Of a stretch of 7,214 nucleotides of DNA, positions 1 to 5,255 are shown in pieces. The notes under the pieces are model-generated. The model did not search any database. It had not been told where the DNA came from and was given only the letters and a program-made list of their open reading frames with translations. The DNA comes from Candidatus Pacearchaeota archaeon (GTDB taxonomy: Archaea > Nanobdellota > Nanobdellia > Pacearchaeales > GW2011-AR1): assembly GCA_002687255.1 (NCBI GenBank), contig NYZR01000029.1:1-7214 (forward strand). The letters run 5' to 3'. A program made the translations under genes and the position numbers. The number at the start of each line of letters is the position of its first letter. Position 1 is the first letter of the stretch.

Positions 1-1
1 T

Positions 2-439
2 CTTCAAGGGGAAACGCTCCGAGGGAAGTTCCTTTTGTCTAATCCTTCTTCTGCTCGGCTCCTTATTGACCTTGGGGTTTCTCCTGATCTGGAAGGTATT
101 GTTGTGATTCCAGATTTGATTGTTCTTGGAGAGTGGAAGGCACGATTTGTGTCGTTCTCTGTCTTCGGTGTTGAAGAGGGTTTGTATGAGGGAACTCTTG
201 AAGTTAAGAGCGGGCTTGGTAGTTACTCTCTGCCTCTGAGAGTTTCCGTGATTGGTGAAGAAGTGCAGATTAGTTCTGTCGAGCGTGAGGAGCTTTTCCA
301 AACGAAGATTCTTTCTGATGATATTTTTGACTGGATGTTTTCTTTTGTTGCTTCTGAATATCAGGCTCGCCCAGGTTTACAGATCGTTCGGGAAGCTCTC
401 AGGAATATTCGATTGCCCCGGCCCTTCTCTTTCCCGTAG
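2..439 (+). CDS. 3' end of a beta-rich, probably extracytoplasmic protein (5' truncated by window edge)
   Basis: The reading frame is open from the first bases of the window to the TAG at 437-439, giving 145 visible residues. The true start lies upstream; the TTG at 35 is not a convincing start because the frame and its character continue to its left. The visible part has alternating hydrophobic residues and Gly/Pro turns, with a segment 'GLYEGTLEVKSGLGSYSLPL' typical of an Ig-like or NEW3-like beta-sandwich of surface and secreted proteins. The last 45 residues are less beta-like and contain FDWMFSFV followed by a basic tail (REALRNIRLPRP). I see no clear C-terminal membrane anchor in frame. 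The next gene has its own promoter, so this is the end of a transcription unit. Leu codons are mainly CTT/CTC, unlike the TTG-rich genes downstream. The family is not identified; placement outside the cytoplasm is inference from fold style. Confidence 0.75.
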   Translation, partial: LQGETLRGKFLLSNPSSARLLIDLGVSPDLEGIVVIPDLIVLGEWKARFVSFSVFGVEEGLYEGTLEVKSGLGSYSLPLRVSVIGEEVQISSVEREELFQTKILSDDIFDWMFSFVASEYQARPGLQIVREALRNIRLPRPFSFP

Positions 440-469
440 TTGCTACTTTTCTGAATAAAAAATTGCCTA

Positions 470-483
470 CAAGATTTAAATAC
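470..483 (+). promoter_or_regulatory. Archaeal TATA box for the surface-protein operon
   Basis: TTTAAATA at 475-482, preceded by a purine-rich BRE-like CAAGA, is centred about 25 bp before the ATG at 504. That spacing puts the expected transcription start at or beside the start codon, so the transcript is probably leaderless. No Shine-Dalgarno-like sequence precedes the ATG. This is the best TATA match in the window. Confidence 0.7.
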
Positions 484-503
484 GATCTCTTTGTGGGTTT
501 AAG

Positions 504-1085
504 ATGGTTGTTTTGAAGGTTGAGCGGAGGCATATGGTTTTGTTTGCTGTGTTGTGCGGTCTTGTTTTTTCTGGCTTTTTGGTGTATGGATTTGGGACGT
601 TCAATCCGATCGATTTTGGGCACAGCACGGGGGAGATCGAGTGGTCTGCTGGGATCCCTGTGGGTGTTGATGTCGTAGGGGCTTTGACTTCTGGTGGGAA
701 GGCAGTTTGTCTTGAAGATGGGACTGGATGTCGGACGAAGTCTCCTGATGCAGTGCATGCGGATCGAGCAGACAGTGCGGATCGAGCAGACAGTGCCGGT
801 GATGCAGGTAAGCTTGGAGGTGTGGCTTCTGGAGGGTATTGTCAGAAAGGTGGAGCCAATTGCCCTGTTATTTCCTGGATTCAGATTAGTGGCAAGCCAA
901 GCGGGTTAGATAGTGGGCAAGGTTCTTTTACAATTCCTTGTGATTTTGAGGGGACTTATTCTTATCACGATGATGGTGGCGGGAATGATTTTGGTCTTAC
1001 TTGTAGGAATGGGAGGATCACTGGTTGGTGCGGCGCTCTTGTTTTGCAGAGAGGTTTGCACCAAGGACAGTATCTTTGTGAGTAG
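504..1085 (+). CDS. Membrane-anchored Cys-rich surface protein with a tail-fibre-like Ala-x-x stalk
   Basis: A 193-residue protein. Residues about 10-30 form a hydrophobic signal anchor. A segment NPIDFGHSTGEIEWS follows, resembling a 'GHS-GEIE' region I recall just after the anchor in many DPANN and CPR surface proteins. Residues 83-104 form a strict three-residue ladder: Ala at 83, 86, 89, 92, 95, 98 and 101, then Leu104-Gly-Gly. Part of it is encoded by an exact 18-bp tandem repeat. Further on, W125 and GKPS (130-133) recreate the 'W-x-x-I-x-GKPS' signature common in phage tail fibres. Eight Cys lie outside the anchor, suggesting disulphides on the cell exterior. The ATG is placed by the TATA box 25 bp upstream. 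The stop lies one base before the next ATG, so the two are probably co-transcribed. Function is unknown; a structural or adhesive surface role is inference. Confidence 0.8.
   Translation: MVVLKVERRHMVLFAVLCGLVFSGFLVYGFGTFNPIDFGHSTGEIEWSAGIPVGVDVVGALTSGGKAVCLEDGTGCRTKSPDAVHADRADSADRADSAGDAGKLGGVASGGYCQKGGANCPVISWIQISGKPSGLDSGQGSFTIPCDFEGTYSYHDDGGGNDFGLTCRNGRITGWCGALVLQRGLHQGQYLCE
759..794 (+). repeat. Two exact 18-bp tandem units encoding (ADRADS)x2
   Basis: The unit gcggatcgagcagacagt occurs at 759-776 and again at 777-794 without any difference. It is in frame and encodes ADRADS twice, inside a longer Ala-x-x ladder. Exact identity points to recent slippage or duplication, and the length of the stalk may vary between strains. 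Confidence 0.95.
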
Positions 1086-1086
1086 G

Positions 1087-2664
1087 ATGGTTTTTGGTAA
1101 GCGGGGAGTTGCGTGGTTGGTCGGTTTGCTTGTAGTTTTGGCTTTGGTTTTGACTGTGGCGATGTGGTCTTCTGATGATTCCTTGAGTTCTGCCTCCTCT
1201 TGTTCTGTTTCTGATGTGGTGGTGGTTGAGACTGGGACTTGTTCTGTTTCTGATGTGGGGACTAGTGTGCTTGTTGCCAGTTCTGATGTTGTGGAAGGAT
1301 TTAGATTGCTGGCTCGTTCTGGTCAAGGTGTTTATGTTTATGATGTGTATGCTGGGGTCGAGTTGGACGGGGTGAGGATGATTGATGGTGATTTTGGAGA
1401 TGTTTTGGGGGTTCCGGGGTCTGGGTCTTTTGCGCAGTATGTGTTGGCTGTGGAGGCTGAGGTTGTTGAAGTTCTGCCATTGTTTGAAGATGCGTGTGGC
1501 GAGGTGGTTTCGGTTGGCTCGTGTGGTGCCGATGTGGCTAGAGGTTTGTCTATTTGGGAGCAAGTGGATTCCGGATTTGTTGAGGGAGAGATTTCAGACT
1601 TTTCTGATAAGGGGCGGCGGAGTAAGAAGAAGAGGAAGTCTTCTTCCGATGGTGTGGTTGGTTCTGGGGCGGTTGGTGGTGGAGCATTTCCTCAGCTTGC
1701 TGTGCAGAGTCCTGTCGCAGGGGAACTCTTCAACATTACGACGATTCCGTTGACGTTTACCACTTCTGGATTTGTTGCCTCTGCTGGATCGTGTTTCTTT
1801 TCTCTCAATGGGGGTGCGAATATGAGTTTGCCAGGGTGTGTTTCTTCATCTTTTGCTGTGAGTGAGGGGACGCACACGGTTGTAGTTCGGGCGTTCGATC
1901 AGATAGGGCGATTTGTAGAGATCCAGAGAGGGTTTATTGTTGATCTCACAGCGCCTGTGTTGACAAGTTTGGTTTCTGCTCCGGCACTGCCGGCGAATTT
2001 GACTTCTGGAGAGAATGTTTCTGTCGATATGGTTGTGAGTGAATTTCCTGTCGATATGCTTTTTCGGTTGGTGGCCGATCTAGATGGGTTTGAGGTGAAT
2101 CGGTCTGGGACGACGAGGGTAGATGGTCAGAGTGATTTGCCTTTGGTGTTTTCTGTGCCGGAGCGGTTAGAGGTAGGGAATTATACGTTGTTGTTACGGG
2201 CGACGGATTTGGCAGGGAATGGTGTTGAAACTGTTGTTGGGCAGGTTCAAGTGCCTTTTGTATTTTCTGGATTATGTTCTGATGATCAGACCATTCTTCG
2301 AGTGCATGATTTCTTCAATAATGCTCATGCCTCTCGATGGGATCAGTCAGGAATTCGGGTGTGTTATTCTGAAATTTTCGGGAGGGATTTTGTGTCGTCT
2401 GGAGATTCCCATGCTTGTTTTGGTTCTAATGGTGTTGTTCGTTTGACCGGCGTGATGAATGCTCATGTTCAAGAAGTTGCTTTTGGGTTGTTTGCTGAAG
2501 AGGTGTGCTTTGGAGATTTGTCGTGTTCTGTTCGTGGCGGTCGTTGTGTTGGCGATGAACGGGAAGTGATTTCTTTGTCGCAAGGGACGAATGCTCATGT
2601 GAATGTGGCTCCTTTGGGAGCGTATGGGAATCGGGTGTGTTGTTCTAGTGTTCAAGCTTCTTGA
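1087..2664 (+). CDS. Large membrane-anchored surface protein with two Ig-like domains and triplicated Cys-containing C-terminal repeats
   Basis: A 525-residue protein, counted from the ATG at 1087, one base after the upstream stop. An in-frame GTG at 1078 would overlap that stop and is an alternative. Residues about 6-26 form a signal anchor (VAWLVGLLVVLALVLTVAM). A Val/Ser-rich region (30-170) follows, then a very basic linker (KGRRSKKKRKSS, from residue 175). An Ig-like domain at about 198-295 begins SPVAGELFNITTIPLTF, contains EGTHTVVVRAFD and ends DLTAPV. A second runs about 296-395 and ends with the typical GNYTLLLRATDLAGN. The C-terminal 120 residues carry three related units centred on NAHA or NAHV (Asn412, Asn458, Asn502), each followed by a Cys-containing strand; the last ends RVCC. 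No promoter is seen just upstream, so it probably shares a transcript with the preceding gene. The N-terminal anchor, Ig domains and paired Cys argue for a cell-surface location. The precise role is unknown. Confidence 0.85.
   Translation: MVFGKRGVAWLVGLLVVLALVLTVAMWSSDDSLSSASSCSVSDVVVVETGTCSVSDVGTSVLVASSDVVEGFRLLARSGQGVYVYDVYAGVELDGVRMIDGDFGDVLGVPGSGSFAQYVLAVEAEVVEVLPLFEDACGEVVSVGSCGADVARGLSIWEQVDSGFVEGEISDFSDKGRRSKKKRKSSSDGVVGSGAVGGGAFPQLAVQSPVAGELFNITTIPLTFTTSGFVASAGSCFFSLNGGANMSLPGCVSSSFAVSEGTHTVVVRAFDQIGRFVEIQRGFIVDLTAPVLTSLVSAPALPANLTSGENVSVDMVVSEFPVDMLFRLVADLDGFEVNRSGTTRVDGQSDLPLVFSVPERLEVGNYTLLLRATDLAGNGVETVVGQVQVPFVFSGLCSDDQTILRVHDFFNNAHASRWDQSGIRVCYSEIFGRDFVSSGDSHACFGSNGVVRLTGVMNAHVQEVAFGLFAEEVCFGDLSCSVRGGRCVGDEREVISLSQGTNAHVNVAPLGAYGNRVCCSSVQAS
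1199..1258 (+). repeat. Direct repeat of 21 nt, 39-nt period, encoding CSVSDV twice
   Basis: Positions 1199-1219 and 1238-1258 are identical over 21 nt. The 39-nt offset is 13 codons, so the duplication is in frame and gives two CSVSDV segments just after the membrane anchor of the large surface protein. It looks like a small internal duplication. Confidence 0.85.
2293..2661 (+). repeat. Three diverged protein repeats, NAH[A/V]...[V]C, in the C-terminus of the surface protein
   Basis: Unit 1 starts ILRVHDFFNNAHA and reaches IRVCY. Unit 2 starts VVRLTGVMNAHV and reaches EEVCF. Unit 3 starts VISLSQGTNAHV and ends NRVCC. The central Asn residues are at 412, 458 and 502, spacings of 46 and 44 residues. 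Each unit has a hydrophobic strand, then Asn-Ala-His, then a second strand with Cys. The DNA is diverged, so the duplication is old. I recall similar NAHA/NAHV units in DPANN surface proteins but cannot name a family. Confidence 0.75.
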
Positions 2665-2718
2665 TTTGGAACAATGGTGTGCTTGTTATGCGCTGTTCTG
2701 CTTTGAGGTGAATGTTGT

Positions 2719-3108
2719 TTAGCCGAAGGCCGCAAAGGATCCTACGAAAAGGGCTGCAAGGATTCCCATGAGGGCTGTTACAACAATGATGGAAATTATG
2801 AATGCTGTGATGAAGATCACTATTGATTTCCCGGTGCTTGTGAGATAGTATTTCTTGATGAGGGTGACCTCTAAAATTATTGCGATGATGCTTGCGATTA
2901 TAGAGATTGTGAGAATTGTTGCTGTGTTTGTAATTAGGTTGATGATAATTCCTGCAATGACGCTGATGATGATTGGCCAAATGAGCACTTTGATAGCTGT
3001 TCTGTAGGTGCTGTTTGCAGTCTTAAATAGTTTGGTTGTGATCATGAGAATGAGGGCGCTTATGAAAAGAGAGAATATTCCAGAGAGAAGTGTGGATGTG
3101 AAGGCCAT
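2719..3108 (-). CDS. Small four-helix membrane protein of unknown function
   Basis: A 129-residue, almost entirely hydrophobic protein rich in Ile. Likely membrane helices are at about residues 5-25, 41-60, 62-83 and 95-125, separated by short loops containing KLFKTANSTYR and KKYYLTSTGK. There are no Cys or His clusters and no catalytic motif that I recognise. The start ATG at 3106-3108 is supported by a TATA-like box about 25 bp upstream on the minus strand. The gene is divergent from gatD across a 99-bp spacer and converges with the surface operon across 54 bp. It may belong to the many small integral membrane proteins of unknown function in archaea. The Ile-rich hydrophobic pattern in this frame, with a well-placed promoter, argues that it is real rather than a chance frame. 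Confidence 0.8.
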   Translation of the reverse strand: MAFTSTLLSGIFSLFISALILMITTKLFKTANSTYRTAIKVLIWPIIISVIAGIIINLITNTATILTISIIASIIAIILEVTLIKKYYLTSTGKSIVIFITAFIISIIVVTALMGILAALFVGSFAAFG

Positions 3109-3126
3109 GTTTGTTTATGTTTTTTC

Positions 3127-3137
3127 TATTTTATAAG
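3127..3137 (-). promoter_or_regulatory. TATA box for the minus-strand membrane protein
   Basis: On the minus strand the sequence reads cTTATAAAAta, with the TTATAAAA core at plus-strand 3129-3136. Its centre lies about 24-25 bp before the ATG at 3108, the spacing expected for a leaderless transcript. Confidence 0.6.
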
Positions 3138-3177
3138 TGTTTGTTTTGGGTTTTAAATGTTAGAAATTTCTCGGTAG

Positions 3178-3187
3178 TTTTTTATAG
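3178..3187 (+). promoter_or_regulatory. TATA-like box for gatD
   Basis: TTTTTATA at 3179-3186 is centred about 25 bp before the ATG at 3208, which would give a leaderless message. A stronger-looking TTTTAAAT at 3151-3158 lies about 50 bp upstream and would instead give a leader of roughly 25 nt. Without mapped transcript ends I cannot choose, but the closer box matches the spacing seen at the other genes. Confidence 0.5.
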
Positions 3188-3207
3188 CTTTGTCTTGTTG
3201 CTTGTTG

Positions 3208-4653
3208 ATGAGTAAATATTCGCCTGGAGATTATGTGCGGTTGCGGTTGGCTAAGGAAGAGATAGATGGAACTGTTTTGGAGAGTTCGGATTCTTCTGTG
3301 ATTTTGTTGAAGTTGAAGTCGGGATATAATATTGGGGTGGCGAATGAGAAGGTTTTGGCTGGGAGAGTTTTGCGGAAGTTTGTTGATGGGGAAAAAGCTG
3401 ATCTTGATAAAGCTGATTCTGTAGAACAGAATCAGTTATCTAGCACGAGCTCAAGCTCGAAGGATCAGTCATCTATTGAAGGAGACAATAAGGAAGGACG
3501 ATCAGGTAGTGGTTCGCAGGATTTGAGTGGGGATGGTGTTGAGGAGAGGGGTGGTGGGAATGTTGGTGGTGTTGAGGATGGGGGTGAAGAGGGAGGTGGT
3601 GGGAGGGCGAAGCCGAAGATCGGCTTAGTGATGACTGGCGGGACGATTGCTGCGAAGTTGGATAGTCGGACGGGAGGAGTGCATTGGTTGACTGATGTTG
3701 CAGAGTTTCAGAGGTTTTATCCGGAGTTGTTTGAAATGGTTGAGGTGAAGACGATTTCTGTGCCGTTTATGACTGCTTCTGAGTCGATGACTAGCGAGCA
3801 TTGGGGAAAGATTGCTGAGTCTGTGGCGGAGTTGGTGAATGATCCGGAGATCGCTGGTGTTGTTGTTGCGCATGGGACAGACTTTTTGCATTATACGGCT
3901 GCTGCTCTTTCTTTTATGCTGCGGGATTTGTCGAAGCCCGTGGTGTTGACGTTCAGTCAGAGGAGTATTGACAGAGCATCGAGTGATGCGAGATTGAATT
4001 TGATGTGTGCGGCGCATATGGCTGTGTCGGATTGTGCAGAGGTGATGTTGGTTGGTCATGCGGGGAGTGATGATGATCATTGCCTCGCTATTCGGGGGAC
4101 GAAGGTGAGGAAGATGCATACCTCGAAGAGGGATGCGTTTCAGCCAGTGAATGATGAGCCGATTGCGAGGGTGTGGCCTGAGAAAGTGGAATTTTTGCAG
4201 AGCTATCATTCTAGATCTGATGGGAAGACTGAAGTTGATAAGGTGTTTCAGGATAAGGTGGCTCTTGTTAAATTCTATCCAGGACAAGATCCCGGGATTT
4301 TGGATTATTACGCTCTCAAGTATAAGGGTGTTGTTGTGGAGGTGGGAGGTCTTGGGCATTTGCCTGTTTCGGAGGCTGGGCATTCGTGGCTGGGAGCATT
4401 GAAGAAACATATTCGATCCGGCTTAGTCGTTTGTGCTGCGGCTCAGACTCTTTTTGGGAGATTGAATCCTTTGGTGTATAGTAACGGGAGGGAGTTGGTT
4501 GATACGGGTGTTATTTTTCTGGAAGATATGTTGCCTGAAGTGGCTCTGGTGAAATTGGGGTGGGTTTTGGGGCATCATGGGTGGAAGGGTCGTGTTCAGG
4601 AAAGGATGTTGGAAAATGTGGCTGGGGAGTTGAATCCGAGTTTGAAGCGCTGA
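3208..4653 (+). CDS. gatD: Glu-tRNA(Gln) amidotransferase subunit D (asparaginase-like)
   Basis: GatD is the ammonia-releasing subunit of the archaeal GatDE complex, which converts Glu-tRNA(Gln) to Gln-tRNA(Gln) in the cytoplasm. This protein has 481 residues; family members are typically about 420-440. Residues 1-55 form the N-terminal barrel (SPGDYVRL, KLKSGYNIGV). Residues about 60-136 are a long hydrophilic linker. The asparaginase-like domain follows from KPKIGLVMTGGTIA. Expected catalytic residues are present by alignment to asparaginases: Thr146 in TGGT, Thr224-Asp225 in AHGTD, and Lys302 in KVRKMHTS. The C-terminus ENVAGELN is typical. The ATG at 3208 is chosen over an upstream in-frame TTG (3190) because family homology starts there and a TATA-like box lies 25 bp before it. 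The linker is unusual: it contains a palindromic element shared with gatE and then a Gly/Glu-rich stretch. Leu codons are mostly TTG. The identification is very secure. Confidence 0.97.
   Translation: MSKYSPGDYVRLRLAKEEIDGTVLESSDSSVILLKLKSGYNIGVANEKVLAGRVLRKFVDGEKADLDKADSVEQNQLSSTSSSSKDQSSIEGDNKEGRSGSGSQDLSGDGVEERGGGNVGGVEDGGEEGGGGRAKPKIGLVMTGGTIAAKLDSRTGGVHWLTDVAEFQRFYPELFEMVEVKTISVPFMTASESMTSEHWGKIAESVAELVNDPEIAGVVVAHGTDFLHYTAAALSFMLRDLSKPVVLTFSQRSIDRASSDARLNLMCAAHMAVSDCAEVMLVGHAGSDDDHCLAIRGTKVRKMHTSKRDAFQPVNDEPIARVWPEKVEFLQSYHSRSDGKTEVDKVFQDKVALVKFYPGQDPGILDYYALKYKGVVVEVGGLGHLPVSEAGHSWLGALKKHIRSGLVVCAAAQTLFGRLNPLVYSNGRELVDTGVIFLEDMLPEVALVKLGWVLGHHGWKGRVQERMLENVAGELNPSLKR
3392..3474 (+). 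repeat. Palindromic in-frame element in gatD, apparently one copy nested in another
   Basis: It encodes residues 63-89 (KADL to DQSS). Inner copy: arm ctgattctgt (3413-3422), 3-nt loop, arm acagaatcag (3426-3435); then cgagct (3446-3451), 2-nt loop, agctcg (3454-3459). Outer copy: aaaaagctgatcttg (3392-3406) and gatcagtcatct (3463-3474), both identical to gatE sequence. The outer arms pair over 8 bp with one T-G wobble (3398-3405 with 3461-3468). Positions 3431-3459 match gatE 6872-6900 at 26 of 29 bases. The codon phase is the same in both genes. A mobile, RPE-like origin is inference; gene conversion between gatD and gatE is an alternative. Confidence 0.8.
3580..3607 (+). other. Potential G-quadruplex in the gatD coding strand
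   Basis: Four G-runs (3580-3584, 3591-3593, 3601-3603, 3605-3607) are separated by loops of 6, 7 and 1 nt, which fits the usual G3+N1-7 pattern. It lies in the stretch encoding the Gly/Glu-rich end of the GatD linker and would be present in the mRNA. It may simply reflect Gly codon choice in a G-rich strand. Confidence 0.4.
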
Positions 4654-5067
4654 CTACTTTTTGAGTTTCTTTTCGATTCTGTCTAATTGTTTTTTCATGT
4701 CTTCTACATCGTGTAGGGAACGGCGGTTGACAGCGTAATCATATTCTGCTCTGATCCGGTCTTTTTGGCCTTCTCGGTTCTGGGACATTAAGATGATTGG
4801 GGCTTGGAGGGCTGCGAGGCAGGAGAGGACGAGGTTGAGGAGAATGAATGGGTAGGGATCCCAGTTGTTGAGCCAGCCATAGACATTTGCAGCCATCCAG
4901 AGGATGAGGAAGACTATGAATGTGAGAATGAATGTCCAGGATCCTGCCCATTTTGTTAGATTGTCTGCGGTGTGTTGGCCGAGCGTTTTTTCGTGGGTGA
5001 TTGTTGGGTGATTTTCTAAGTGGCCTATTTTGTCTAGGAATGTGTTGGTTCTTTTTGGGTGTTTCAT
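4654..5067 (-). CDS. DUF1003 family membrane protein
   Basis: A 137-residue protein matching the DUF1003 pattern as I know it: a GxxxAD segment (30-35), GSWTFILTF leading into membrane helix 1 (about 44-65), then the hallmark DPYPFILLNLVLSCLAALQA, helix 2 (about 73-95), and the conserved MSQNR...KDRIRAEYDY stretch (94-111). The C-terminus, about 115-137, is charged and coiled-coil-like (HDVEDMKKQLDRIEKKLKK). The family is widespread in bacteria and archaea and its biochemical function is not established to my knowledge. The stop codon directly abuts the gatD stop with no bases between, so the two convergent transcripts probably overlap at their ends. The ATG at 5067 has a weak TATA-like box about 25 bp upstream. 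Family assignment is confident; role unknown. Confidence 0.93.
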   Translation of the reverse strand: MKHPKRTNTFLDKIGHLENHPTITHEKTLGQHTADNLTKWAGSWTFILTFIVFLILWMAANVYGWLNNWDPYPFILLNLVLSCLAALQAPIILMSQNREGQKDRIRAEYDYAVNRRSLHDVEDMKKQLDRIEKKLKK

Positions 5068-5088
5068 TTTCGGGCTCTTTTTCTTCTT

Positions 5089-5096
5089 GTATTATG
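5089..5096 (-). promoter_or_regulatory. Weak TATA-like box for the DUF1003 gene
   Basis: The minus strand reads CATAATAC, centred about 25 bp before the ATG at 5067. The sequence is a poor TATA match; the call rests mainly on the same spacing as at the other genes. The rest of the 188-bp spacer 5068-5255 is G/T-rich with several T and G runs and holds no convincing gene. Confidence 0.4.
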
Positions 5097-5221
5097 TGGG
5101 AGTTGGTTAAAAGGGTTTTGGTGGGGGTTTTTGGGTGTTTTTTGGTCTGGTTTCTGGAGGGTTTTTTTGGCTTGTTGGATTGTTACTGGTTTTGTGTGGT
5201 TACTCTGTGGGGGTGACAGTA

Positions 5222-5235
5222 GAAAGGTTTAAAAG
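5222..5235 (+). promoter_or_regulatory. BRE/TATA promoter for the Fic gene
   Basis: GAAAGG (5222-5227), a purine-rich BRE-like stretch, is followed by TTTAAAAG (5228-5235), centred about 24-25 bp before the ATG at 5256. This implies a leaderless transcript for the Fic gene. Confidence 0.65.
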
Positions 5236-5255
5236 CGAAAGTTCTAAGTATTTCT

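Noticed and set aside
252..458. Hydrophobic +1 frame (FFLMIFLTGCFLLLLL) at the end of the first gene, suggesting a frameshifted membrane anchor
   Set aside because: The T-rich codons of the real frame produce Phe/Leu-rich shadows. There is no slippery run at the crossing point, and the in-frame protein continues normally to its stop.
913..1086. Upstream extension of the large surface protein frame from 913
   Set aside because: It overlaps the end of the preceding gene for 173 bases, starts with a non-ATG codon and would place hydrophobic shadow sequence before a good signal anchor that begins at 1087.
2335..2352. GATCAGTCAGG in the surface gene as another copy of the palindromic element
   Set aside because: Only about 9 bases match and there are no hairpin arms or flanking blocks.
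3190..3207. TTG at 3190 as the gatD start
   Set aside because: It would add six residues with no family support. ATG 3208 starts the known domain and lies 25 bp after a TATA-like box.
3625..4410. Long minus-strand open frame opposite gatD, and similar ones opposite gatE and the surface gene
   Set aside because: They are rich in His, Arg, Asn and Ser, as expected from the complement of TTG/GTT/GAT-rich coding sequence, and have no promoter or recognisable domain.
5094..5216. Possible 40-residue hydrophobic protein in the DUF1003-Fic spacer
   Set aside because: It is a G/T-rich low-complexity frame with no TATA box at the right distance, and its extended form overlaps the DUF1003 gene antisense. 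Hydrophobic translations are expected by chance from such sequence.
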